Source of the DNA: Deltaproteobacteria bacterium
GTDB lineage: Bacteria > Desulfobacterota > UBA8473
Direction of reading: 5' to 3'
Assembly (NCBI GenBank): GCA_030643245.1
Contig: DAOWME010000076.1
Coordinates: 1 to 11,425 of the forward strand
DNA length: 11,425 nucleotides
Made by a program: the position numbers and the translations under genes
Shown here: piece after piece, positions 5,883-11,425 of the stretch
Position numbering within the stretch: the first letter of the stretch is position 1
How the letters are laid out: each line of letters opens with the position of its first letter
The notes under the pieces: generated by a model
Told to the model about the DNA's origin: nothing
The model's database searches: none
Seen by the model: the letters and a program-made list of their open reading frames with translations, nothing else

Positions 5883-6355
5883 CCTACGCACGCTTCCTCA
5901 GTGTTCAAAAAGGGCATACGAAGACAGGCATGTCGTTACCGTGCGTCTGACGAAACTCCTCATGAACCAGAATCTGAAGGTCTCCCTCTTTACGTATTAT
6001 TCCCCATCTGATCATGATGCTTAGGGACGGGGACGAAATAACTTCCTCAAGTTGGCGCTCAGGTTTAGGTTATATTTGTTCGATCTGAAAACGCAAAACC
6101 GCAGGAATAGTCGAACTATTTTGAGGATTTTGTGTTTGAAGATCGGGCAAAGATGGCCTGAAGATGATATGCACAAATGGGGAAGTTATTTCGGCCCCGT
6201 CCCTTATCTTCGCCCTCTGTTGCACTACAAAATTGACGACCACTTGGTTATCAGAAGGGGGCGGAAACCTCTTCTTTGGGGAAGAGGACTACACCTTCTT
6301 CGGACAATTTGAAAAGAACAGCAACCTATATGCGGGGCTGAGGTACAGTTTCTGA
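5881..6355 (+). pseudogene. Outer-membrane beta-barrel protein remnant, interrupted by element copy 2 and a frameshift
   Basis: Three pieces can be joined. Bases 5881-6021 read ...AYEDRHVVTVRLTKLLMNQ and NLKVSLFTYYSPSDHDA. After removing copy 2 (and one TTA), bases 6204-6252 continue YLRPLLHYKIDDHLVI. After skipping one extra base (A6253), the frame resumes as GGGNLFFGEEDYTFFGQFEK and ends NLYAGLRYSF with TGA at 6353-6355. The alternating pattern and terminal aromatic Phe are those of the last strands of an outer-membrane beta-barrel, resembling DUF1302-like large barrels. Only about 90 C-terminal residues remain of a protein family usually several hundred long; the N-terminal part ends at element copy 1. 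The gene is dead. The family name is tentative; the beta-barrel character is well supported. Confidence 0.75.
6021..6206 (+). mobile_element. 186-bp palindromic MITE-like element, copy 2, inside the beta-barrel pseudogene
   Basis: The ends are TTAGGGACGGGGACGAAATA on the left and the complementary GAAGTTATTTCGGCCCCG then TCCCTTA on the right. The two 91-92-base arms pair almost along their full length around the apex AGTCGAACT. Host sequence on both sides belongs to one reading frame, and removing the element with one TTA restores it (…DHDA|YLRP…). This is direct evidence of insertion with a 2-3 bp TA/TTA duplication. The element has no conserved reading frame of its own, so a transposase elsewhere must have moved it. 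Confidence 0.92.
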
Positions 6356-6400
6356 AGGCACCCCCTGCGACCGGATACTTTTTTATTAAGGGAGGGCGAA

Positions 6401-6589
6401 ATGCGAGTAAATGAATGGTTACGGTTGATTGCCGGAAGTGTTGTTTTAGCTACCGTTATTCTCGGTTATTTTCACAGCCACTACTGGTTTCTCTTTACCA
6501 TCTTTGTAGCCTTAAATCAGGTTCAATCCGCTTTTACCCGGTGGTGTCCTATGATGACTATCTTGCGTAAGGCAGGGGTCGAGGAATAG
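6401..6589 (+). CDS. DUF2892 (YgaP-like) small inner-membrane protein
   Basis: This 62-residue protein has two predicted membrane helices (about residues 9-24 and 28-44) joined by a short turn, followed by the family ending: the N-QxQSAFT-xx-CP pattern at residues 39-50 (NQVQSAFTRWCP), then ILRKAG. That is the DUF2892 pattern seen alone or fused to a rhodanese domain in YgaP. Cys49 before Pro is the conserved cysteine of the family. Start: ATG at 6401 with GGGAGGG 6-7 bases upstream. It lies 25 bp before the sigma-54 activator and probably shares its transcript. Its role is unknown; YgaP-type neighbours hint at sulfur or redox functions, which is inference here. Confidence 0.85.
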   Translation: MRVNEWLRLIAGSVVLATVILGYFHSHYWFLFTIFVALNQVQSAFTRWCPMMTILRKAGVEE

Positions 6590-6614
6590 GGAAGGAAAAG
6601 AAGGGTTTCCAAAA

Positions 6615-8441
6615 ATGGAGAAACGTTTGATAAATGACAACGCGCTTCGGGTTCTGAGTTCCGAATCCCGGATTGACAAGAAAGATATTCTCATAACCGA
6701 TGAAATCATCAAGAGTTGGCAAAACCTCGTAAATACTGCGGCAGAGATTATGAACGTGCCTTCCGCCTTGATTATGAGGGTAGATACCCCTTACATAGAG
6801 GTCTTCCGTTCAAGTGAATCGAAGGGTAATCCTTACAAGGCAGGAGACAGGGAGCTTCTGACCGGACTTTATTGTGACAGGGTGCTAAAGAAGATGCGTA
6901 AACTTCTCGTCCCGAATGCGTTGAAAGACAGCGAGTGGGACAAAAACCCGGACATAAAACTCGGAATGATTTCTTATCTTGGCTTTCCCATACTCTGGCC
7001 TGACGGCGAGGTATTCGGCACTATCTGTGTGCTTGATTCAAAGGAGAATAATTTCGGGAGTAGTTATGAGAATCTGATACTACAGTTCAAAAACCTTGTG
7101 GACACTCACCTTGCCCTGCTCTTTCAGAATCTGGTGGATAGGACAAACCTTGAGGGTATCCTTGACAACCTCACAGAGGGCATCATAGCGCATGACAAGA
7201 AGAGACATATCTTTTTTTTCAACAGAGCTGCGGAAGAAATAACCGGGTACAATCGGGAGGAGATGATTGGCGAAGATTGTCACAGGGCCTTTGGGACCCC
7301 ATTTTGCGGGGGTCGGTGCTCCTTCTGTGAGGACACCCCGGAATGTTGGGAAAACAAGCACTATCCACTCAACATTCTCACTAAGGACCGAAAACCCCGG
7401 CGGATTGAGATAAACATCACGGGAATGAACGATACTGAGGGACACTTCGCGGGTGTGCTGGCTGCTTTTCGCGATGTAACCGATCTGGTGGGGTTAAGGA
7501 TACAACTTGGAGATCTCAAGGGGTTTGCCGGGATCGTGGGCCGGGACCCCAAGATGCTTCATGTATACAGACAGATACGTGACATGGCCACCAATGACTA
7601 TCCGGTACACATCTCCGGAGAAACCGGCACTGGAAAAGAGATGGTGGCAGCGGCTATCCATGAGGAAAGCCGCCGGGGCGGAGGGCCATTTGTACCCATT
7701 AACTGTGCGGCGCTCCCTGAGGGTATGCTTGAGAGCGAGCTCTTCGGACACGTGAAAGGCGCCTTCACTGGGGCAGTAAGGAATAAAAAAGGTCGCTTTG
7801 AGCTTGCCGATGGCGGCACCCTATTCCTCGATGAAGTGGCTGATCTCCCCAAGGTTGTGCAGGCAAAAGTCCTGAGGGCACTTCAGGATGGGACTTTCGA
7901 ACGCGTGGGTGGCGAGAAACCGGTATCAGTAAATGTACGTATCATAAGCGCCACCAACCGGAACCTGAAGAGGGAAGTGGAAAAGAGAAACTTCCGGGAC
8001 GATCTCTACTACCGTATCAATGTAGTCCCCATTCACTTACCGTCTCTCAGACAGCGGAAGAAGGACATTCCCCTCCTGGTGGAACACTTTCTGGAAGAGG
8101 CTCTGAAGGAGGGCGGAAAAACAGCTGGCATTTCCAAAGAGGTGTTGGCTGTCATGATGGACTACCCGTGGCCCGGAAACGTCCGCGAACTCCAGAGCGC
8201 TGTTAGGTTCGCCATTGTAACTGCCAAGGGAAATGTTATCCGGCTAAATAATCTCCCCATGGAGTTGCGAGACCGAAACAATACCTTTGTGTCCCGAGGG
8301 CCTTCCCGAAAGCTGCATCCCGAAAGTGTACGGGATGCCTTGACTCAAGCCGGGGGCAATAAGGCAAAAGCAGCGAGGCTCTTGGGTGTGGGGCGTGCCA
8401 CATTGTATCGTTTCCTTGCCGACTTCCCCGATATATCATAA
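6615..8441 (+). CDS. Sigma-54-dependent transcriptional activator (GAF-PAS-AAA+-Fis HTH)
   Basis: This 608-residue enhancer-binding protein has an N-terminal GAF domain (about 38-170), a PAS domain (about 178-290), the AAA+ sigma-54 activation domain (about 305-545) and a Fis-type helix-turn-helix (about 568-604). Walker A is GETGTGKE (335-342), the sigma-54 contact loop GAFTGA is intact (382-387), Walker B is GGTLFLDE (400-407), the arginine-finger region is FRDDLYYRIN (460-469), and WPGNVREL is at 519-526. The recognition segment is GNKAKAARLLGVGRATLYR. There is no phosphoreceiver domain, so it senses a ligand or redox signal directly. The PAS domain carries five cysteines at 222, 231, 235, 238 and 244 (CHRAFGTPFCGGRCSFC and following), a known type of Cys cluster in such regulators that may hold a metal or react with oxidants. 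Its targets are unknown; the DUF2892 gene before it and the oxidoreductase after it are candidates, but no -24/-12 promoter was recognised. Confidence 0.93.
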   Translation: MEKRLINDNALRVLSSESRIDKKDILITDEIIKSWQNLVNTAAEIMNVPSALIMRVDTPYIEVFRSSESKGNPYKAGDRELLTGLYCDRVLKKMRKLLVPNALKDSEWDKNPDIKLGMISYLGFPILWPDGEVFGTICVLDSKENNFGSSYENLILQFKNLVDTHLALLFQNLVDRTNLEGILDNLTEGIIAHDKKRHIFFFNRAAEEITGYNREEMIGEDCHRAFGTPFCGGRCSFCEDTPECWENKHYPLNILTKDRKPRRIEINITGMNDTEGHFAGVLAAFRDVTDLVGLRIQLGDLKGFAGIVGRDPKMLHVYRQIRDMATNDYPVHISGETGTGKEMVAAAIHEESRRGGGPFVPINCAALPEGMLESELFGHVKGAFTGAVRNKKGRFELADGGTLFLDEVADLPKVVQAKVLRALQDGTFERVGGEKPVSVNVRIISATNRNLKREVEKRNFRDDLYYRINVVPIHLPSLRQRKKDIPLLVEHFLEEALKEGGKTAGISKEVLAVMMDYPWPGNVRELQSAVRFAIVTAKGNVIRLNNLPMELRDRNNTFVSRGPSRKLHPESVRDALTQAGGNKAKAARLLGVGRATLYRFLADFPDIS

Positions 8442-8552
8442 AATGCTTCTCACTTCCGGCACCTTTCGTTTGTCATTTGTTTCAGGCGTGAAAAGAGGAT
8501 CATCCGTTGCCCTGACGAATGTTCTCAAGTCTACACTGAGATCAGTTACACC

Positions 8553-8739
8553 TTAGGGGCGAGGCTGAAACAACTTCCCCATCTGTGCATCTCATCTTCA
8601 GGCCATATTTGCCCGATCTTCAAGCACAAAATCCTCGAAATAGGTCAGACTATTCCTGCGGTTTTGTGCTTTCAGATCGAACAAATCTAACCTAAATCTG
8701 AGCGCCAACTTGAGGAAGTTATTTCGGCCTCGTCCCTAA
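8553..8739 (-). mobile_element. 186-bp palindromic MITE-like element, copy 3
   Basis: This full-length, intergenic copy lies in the opposite orientation to copies 1 and 2. It begins TTAGGGGCGAGGCTGAAAC and ends AAGTTATTTCGGCCTCG then TCCCTAA, so the outermost six bases are fully symmetric. The apex AGTCAGACC (GGTCTGACT on the other strand) belongs to the copy-1 subtype. It separates the sigma-54 activator from the oxidoreductase, and a transcript crossing it would fold into a hairpin of roughly 90 paired bases, so it could also dampen read-through. Confidence 0.93.
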
Positions 8740-8782
8740 CGTCGTTCGAAGAGATCGTGATCCGATTATATTAATTGAAAAA

Positions 8783-8788
8783 GGGAGG
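8783..8788 (+). promoter_or_regulatory. Ribosome binding site fixing the oxidoreductase start at 8796
   Basis: GGGAGG lies 7 bases before the ATG at 8796, whose product begins directly with the FAD-binding strand MRNYLIIGNG. An upstream in-frame TTG at 8775 would include this site inside the coding region, so it is not used. Confidence 0.85.
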
Positions 8789-8795
8789 TTACCGC

Positions 8796-10010
8796 ATGAG
8801 GAATTATCTGATTATCGGAAACGGAGTTGCAGGCACAACCGCCGCGGAAAACATCCGCAAACAGGACAAAGAAGGAAAGGTTACACTCGTGACAGACGAG
8901 GATATCCCCTTCTACTACAGGATAAGGCTCAACGAATATCTGTCGGGAGAGATAACGGAACAGGATCTAGTGGCCCGAAAGGAACAGTGGTACAAAGACC
9001 GGGGTATCAATCTCATATTGAATACTTGTATTTCCGGAGTGGTACCGAAGGAAAAGGCCGTTGTTACGGAAGATAACCAGAGGCTATCTTATGATTCTAT
9101 TCTTATTGCTACAGGCAGCCATTCCTTCATTCCTCCCATAAAAGGCGCTGGGAAAAAAGGGGTCTTTTCTCTGCGCAACATCCGGGATGCCCGTGATATT
9201 TCTGCCCACGCCAATGGTATCAAGGACGTGGTTATTATAGGGGGCGGCTTGCTTGGTCTTGAAGCAGGAAAAGCCCTCACCGAGTCGGGGAAAAAGGTTA
9301 CGGTCGTGGAGTTCTTCCCAAGGCTATTGCCGAGACAACTCGATGCGGAGGGCGCCAAGAGGCTTCAGAGTATAATGGAAAAAATAGGGTTTTCCTTCAG
9401 ACTTGGTGCCAAGACAGAGGAGATCACCGGAGATGACCGGGTAAGCAGTGTCTTGTTGGAAGGAGGGGAGGATCTGTTTACAAAGATGCTTATCATTTCA
9501 GCGGGGGTCCGTCCCAACCTGGAACTGGCTACACCTTTAGGTTTGGACCACGACAAAGGCATCAAAGTGGACGAACACCTGCGTACAAGCCAACCTCATA
9601 TCTATGCGGCTGGCGATGTGGCCGAATTCAGGGGAGTTCCCTACGGAATCTGGCCGGCAGCTATGGAGCAGGGGAAAATTGCCGGGACAAATATGGGAGG
9701 GGGAGATTTAACCTATCAAGGAACCACCATGGCCAACACTTTGAAGGTTGTGGGGGTTGACCTGGCCTCTGCAGGCGATATCGACGCCGAAAACAAACTC
9801 GAATCGCGGGTATTCACCGATGGAAAGATCTACAAGAAAGTAGTCATGGAGAACGATCGGATAGTGGGGTGCATAATGTTGGGGGACACAACAGGATTCA
9901 ATGATATAATCAAAGCCATCTCAGAAAAGCGGAATGTGTCTCAAGTAAAGGACAGGATTCTGGCTGAGGGGCTTGGTAAGCTTGATAAGAGACAGGGAGC
10001 TTATGGATGA
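8796..10010 (+). CDS. FAD/NAD(P)H-dependent oxidoreductase (NirB N-terminal / rubredoxin reductase-like)
   Basis: This 404-residue flavoprotein has the two-dinucleotide-fold layout of pyridine nucleotide-disulfide oxidoreductases. The FAD loop is GNGVAGTTAAE (8-18), the ATGS turn is at 105-108, the NAD(P)H loop is GGGLLGLEAG (149-158), and the second FAD motif is IYAAGDVAE (269-277). The early RIRLNEYLSGE (42-52) and the C-terminal GTTMANTLKVVGVDLASAGD region match the N-terminal half of NirB and stand-alone relatives that pass electrons from NAD(P)H to a rubredoxin, ferredoxin or similar partner. There is no CxxC active-site pair of the disulfide-reductase type and no fused rubredoxin, Fe-S or siroheme domain. 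The electron acceptor is therefore unknown. The stop overlaps the ATG of the MBL-fold stub by 4 bp, so the two were once co-translated. The family call is strong; the partner is not known. Confidence 0.9.
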   Translation: MRNYLIIGNGVAGTTAAENIRKQDKEGKVTLVTDEDIPFYYRIRLNEYLSGEITEQDLVARKEQWYKDRGINLILNTCISGVVPKEKAVVTEDNQRLSYDSILIATGSHSFIPPIKGAGKKGVFSLRNIRDARDISAHANGIKDVVIIGGGLLGLEAGKALTESGKKVTVVEFFPRLLPRQLDAEGAKRLQSIMEKIGFSFRLGAKTEEITGDDRVSSVLLEGGEDLFTKMLIISAGVRPNLELATPLGLDHDKGIKVDEHLRTSQPHIYAAGDVAEFRGVPYGIWPAAMEQGKIAGTNMGGGDLTYQGTTMANTLKVVGVDLASAGDIDAENKLESRVFTDGKIYKKVVMENDRIVGCIMLGDTTGFNDIIKAISEKRNVSQVKDRILAEGLGKLDKRQGAYG

Positions 10011-10186
10011 TTATTCGATGTTATGGCGCGAGAGGCTTGATACCTGTTTCAGACGAAGAGTATCTCAAGTATGGTGGTGATACTACATGCATTGAGATAC
10101 GGACCAAGAACGACGAGATCATTATCCTGGATGCAGGATCGGGAATTCGGCGGCTGGGGAATAGGTTAGGGGCGAGGCCGAAATAA
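10007..10186 (+). pseudogene. MBL-fold metallo-hydrolase, N-terminal stub truncated by element copy 4
   Basis: The frame starts at an ATG (10007-10009) overlapping the oxidoreductase stop as ATGA. It reads MIIRCYGARGLIPVSDEEYL and KYGGDTTCIEIRTK, then IIILDAGSGIRRLGNR, the first strands of an MBL-fold hydrolase (family motifs GARGS, YGGxT and DAGSG). At codon 54 it enters the palindromic element, which supplies LGARPK and the TAA stop, giving 59 codons. The metal-binding HxHxDH motif should follow but is absent; nothing resembling the rest of the gene occurs after the element. The protein cannot be an active hydrolase. The truncation is seen directly; the loss of the remainder by deletion is inference. 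Confidence 0.8.
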
Positions 10187-10375
10187 CTTCCCCATTTGTA
10201 CATCTCATCTTCAGGCCATCCCCCGATCGGGGTCGAGGACAGGCTTTGCCCGATCTTCAAATACAAAATCCTCGAAATAGTTCGACTATTCCTGCGGTTT
10301 TGCGCTTTCAGATCGAACAAATCTAACCTAAATCTGAGCGCCAACTTGAGGAAGTTATTTCGTCCCCGTCCCTAA
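10166..10375 (-). mobile_element. Palindromic MITE-like element, copy 4, with an extra insert
   Basis: It has the same orientation as copy 3, with ends TTAGGGGCGAGGCCGAAATA and AAGTTATTTCGTCCCCG then TCCCTAA. The apex AGTTCGACT belongs to the copy-2 subtype. It is about 24 bases longer than the others because one arm contains an insert including the perfect palindrome CCCCGATCGGGG (about 10216-10240). The left flank is the MBL-fold gene; the right flank is unrelated non-coding DNA, so the element lies at the edge of a lost segment. Confidence 0.92.
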
Positions 10376-10652
10376 TTTGTCACAATCAATCGACTGTTCC
10401 GATGAGTTCATCTAACCTTTTAAGCATAAAATTGCTTTACAAAGCCTTTAGATATTGATAACTTTAAATCAAATTGACCCGATCCAACAGGACTCTGTCA
10501 GTCCTACGACTACCAATCAAAGGATTCTTAATCAACTCGTGCTTACCACTGAATCCTGAGCGTAAACAACTACATAAGGTCAGACGACTGATTAAGCCCT
10601 ATAAATATATGTTGCACGGAAGGGAAACAGATAGATAGAAAGGGAAGACGAG
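10376..10652. other. Non-coding stretch before the alpha/beta hydrolase
   Basis: These 277 bases are AT-rich and carry no open frame of note on either strand. A short TATAAATATAT stretch at about 10600-10610 could be part of a promoter for the hydrolase, but no matching -35 box at proper spacing was found. No terminator-like hairpin with a T-run is visible. Confidence 0.5.
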
Positions 10653-11288
10653 ATGCATGAGGAAAAGGTGTTCTTTGCTTGTGGAGACATAAAGTTGGAA
10701 GGTGCCCTTGCACTGGTGAAGGGCGATACTCCCGCCCCCCTGGTAGTGGTATGCCATCCCCACCCTCAGTACGGCGGAAACATGCATAATAATCTTGTCT
10801 CAAACATCACTAGTACCCTCTCCAAAGAAGGGTTCATTACCCTCAGGTTTAACTTTAGAGGGGTTGGCTATAGTGAGGGGTCATATGGGCAGGGGGTTGA
10901 GGAAGTGAGGGATGTAGAAGCGGCGGTTGATTTTCTTGAGGGACTGGACCCTGTTGAAACAGGCGGCCTCTTCATGGTGGGGTACTCCTTTGGAGCCATG
11001 GTCGGACTGCAAGTTGCAGTCAAAGATGACCGAATCAGAGGCTGGGTTGGCATATCCCCCCCTGTTGCCATGTACGATCTTGGATATCTTAAAGGGTCTA
11101 ATAAACCAAAGCTCCTCTTATACGGCGACTCCGATCAGGTCTGTCCCGAGAAAGAGATGGCGAAACTCTTCGGTTCTCTTGAAGAACCAAAGTCCATGAG
11201 CGTTATCTCCGGCGCTGACCATTTCTTCTGGGGCAGCGAACAGACCGTGGCCGAACATGTCAAAACGTTCCTCAGCGCCCTTAACTAG
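10653..11288 (+). CDS. Alpha/beta hydrolase, COG2945-like
   Basis: This 211-residue cytoplasmic protein is a compact alpha/beta-hydrolase. CHPHPQYGGNMHNNLV (34-49) and RFNFRGVGYSEG (65-76) are hallmarks of the COG2945 group. The nucleophile elbow is GYSFG with Ser112, the acid is probably Asp161 in GDSDQVCP (158-165), and the catalytic His190 is in GADHFF (187-192), so the triad is complete. The length is normal and there is no signal peptide. The start ATG at 10653 follows an A/G-rich AAAGGGAAG about 10 bases upstream; MHEEKVFF is a typical N-terminus. The stop TAG (11286-11288) falls on the outermost bases of the second foldback family, so the last codon may have been shaped by that insertion. 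Substrate unknown; ester or thioester hydrolysis is possible. Confidence 0.9.
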   Translation: MHEEKVFFACGDIKLEGALALVKGDTPAPLVVVCHPHPQYGGNMHNNLVSNITSTLSKEGFITLRFNFRGVGYSEGSYGQGVEEVRDVEAAVDFLEGLDPVETGGLFMVGYSFGAMVGLQVAVKDDRIRGWVGISPPVAMYDLGYLKGSNKPKLLLYGDSDQVCPEKEMAKLFGSLEEPKSMSVISGADHFFWGSEQTVAEHVKTFLSALN

Positions 11289-11425
11289 TTTCCATCCAGA
11301 AATGGCCATTTTTCCCCTGAGCTGCGTTCTCCTCCGGTTTCCGCCTGCGACGTACGATCATGTACGCCTCGGCGCAAACCGTCGTGCGGCCTTGCTCAGA
11401 GAAAAAATTGCTCATTTCTGGATTG
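11286..11425 (-). mobile_element. Second foldback (MITE-like) family, copy B
   Basis: The left end TAGTTTCCATCCAGAAATGG and the right end (CATTTCTGGATTG running off the window) are inverted repeats, and the interior arms pair too (for example CCCCTGAGC with GCTCAGAG, and CGGTTTCCGCCTGCG with CGCCTCGGCGCAAACCG), around the apex GTACGATCATGTAC. It is the reverse complement of copy A and better preserved at its ends. The last bases may lie beyond the window. Confidence 0.85.

Noticed and set aside
6052..6312. Open frame starting MALRFRL in element copy 2, with a similar one on the minus strand across copy 4 (10021-10344)
   Set aside because: The likeness comes from the shared repeat. Copies 1 and 3 differ by one base at the apex, which shifts the frame to a quite different peptide ending at an early stop, so the frame is not conserved.
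8442..8795. A sigma-54 (-24/-12) promoter upstream of the oxidoreductase or the DUF2892 gene
   Set aside because: No TGGCA-N7-TTGC-like pair with correct spacing was found by eye upstream of either gene.

Overview
This 11.4-kb window looks like a chromosomal piece of a Gram-negative anaerobe, most likely Desulfobacterota-like (the former Deltaproteobacteria). I infer this from four things: a ferredoxin-type 2-oxoacid oxidoreductase operon, a GAF-PAS sigma-54 activator, the C-terminal remnant of an outer-membrane beta-barrel protein, and many palindromic mobile repeats. No rRNA, tRNA or CRISPR array is visible, so the taxonomic guess is soft.

Left part (1-4760, all genes on the minus strand). 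A four-gene operon reads from 4587 to 678: a MmgE/PrpD-family protein, then the alpha, beta and gamma subunits of a thiamine-diphosphate 2-oxoacid:ferredoxin oxidoreductase. Alpha and beta overlap by 4 bp. A plausible sigma-70 promoter and an inverted repeat lie upstream of the first gene. No ferredoxin (delta) subunit gene is present. Beyond the operon, also on the minus strand, is the N-terminal 164 codons of a MobA-like nucleotidyltransferase (492 to 1), cut by the window edge.

Middle part (4760-6360). About 700 bp with no intact gene hold three kinds of repeat. A Phd/YefM-type antitoxin gene follows, with a near-consensus promoter but a C-terminus replaced by a repeat element and no toxin after it. 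Next comes the wreck of an outer-membrane beta-barrel gene, interrupted by a second copy of the same element and by a one-base frameshift.

Right part (6400-11425, all genes on the plus strand). In order: a small DUF2892 membrane protein; a 608-residue sigma-54 activator with a cysteine-rich PAS domain; a NirB-N/rubredoxin-reductase-like FAD/NAD(P)H oxidoreductase; the N-terminal stub of an MBL-fold hydrolase translationally coupled to it; and an intact COG2945-type alpha/beta hydrolase.

The most striking structure is a family of about 186-bp elements. Each is one long imperfect palindrome with TTAGGG(G/A)CG-type ends. There are four full copies (5697-5882, 6021-6206, 8553-8739, 10166-10375) and one solo end (529-568). 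Copy 2 sits in a recognisable reading frame with a TTA duplication, so it is a mobile MITE-like element. Copies 1 and 4 lie at the broken ends of genes whose remainders are missing, which suggests that the elements served as deletion or rearrangement junctions. A second foldback family (5266-5390 and 11286-11425, inverted relative to each other) brackets the whole accessory segment, and a third, unrelated foldback lies at 4773-4899.
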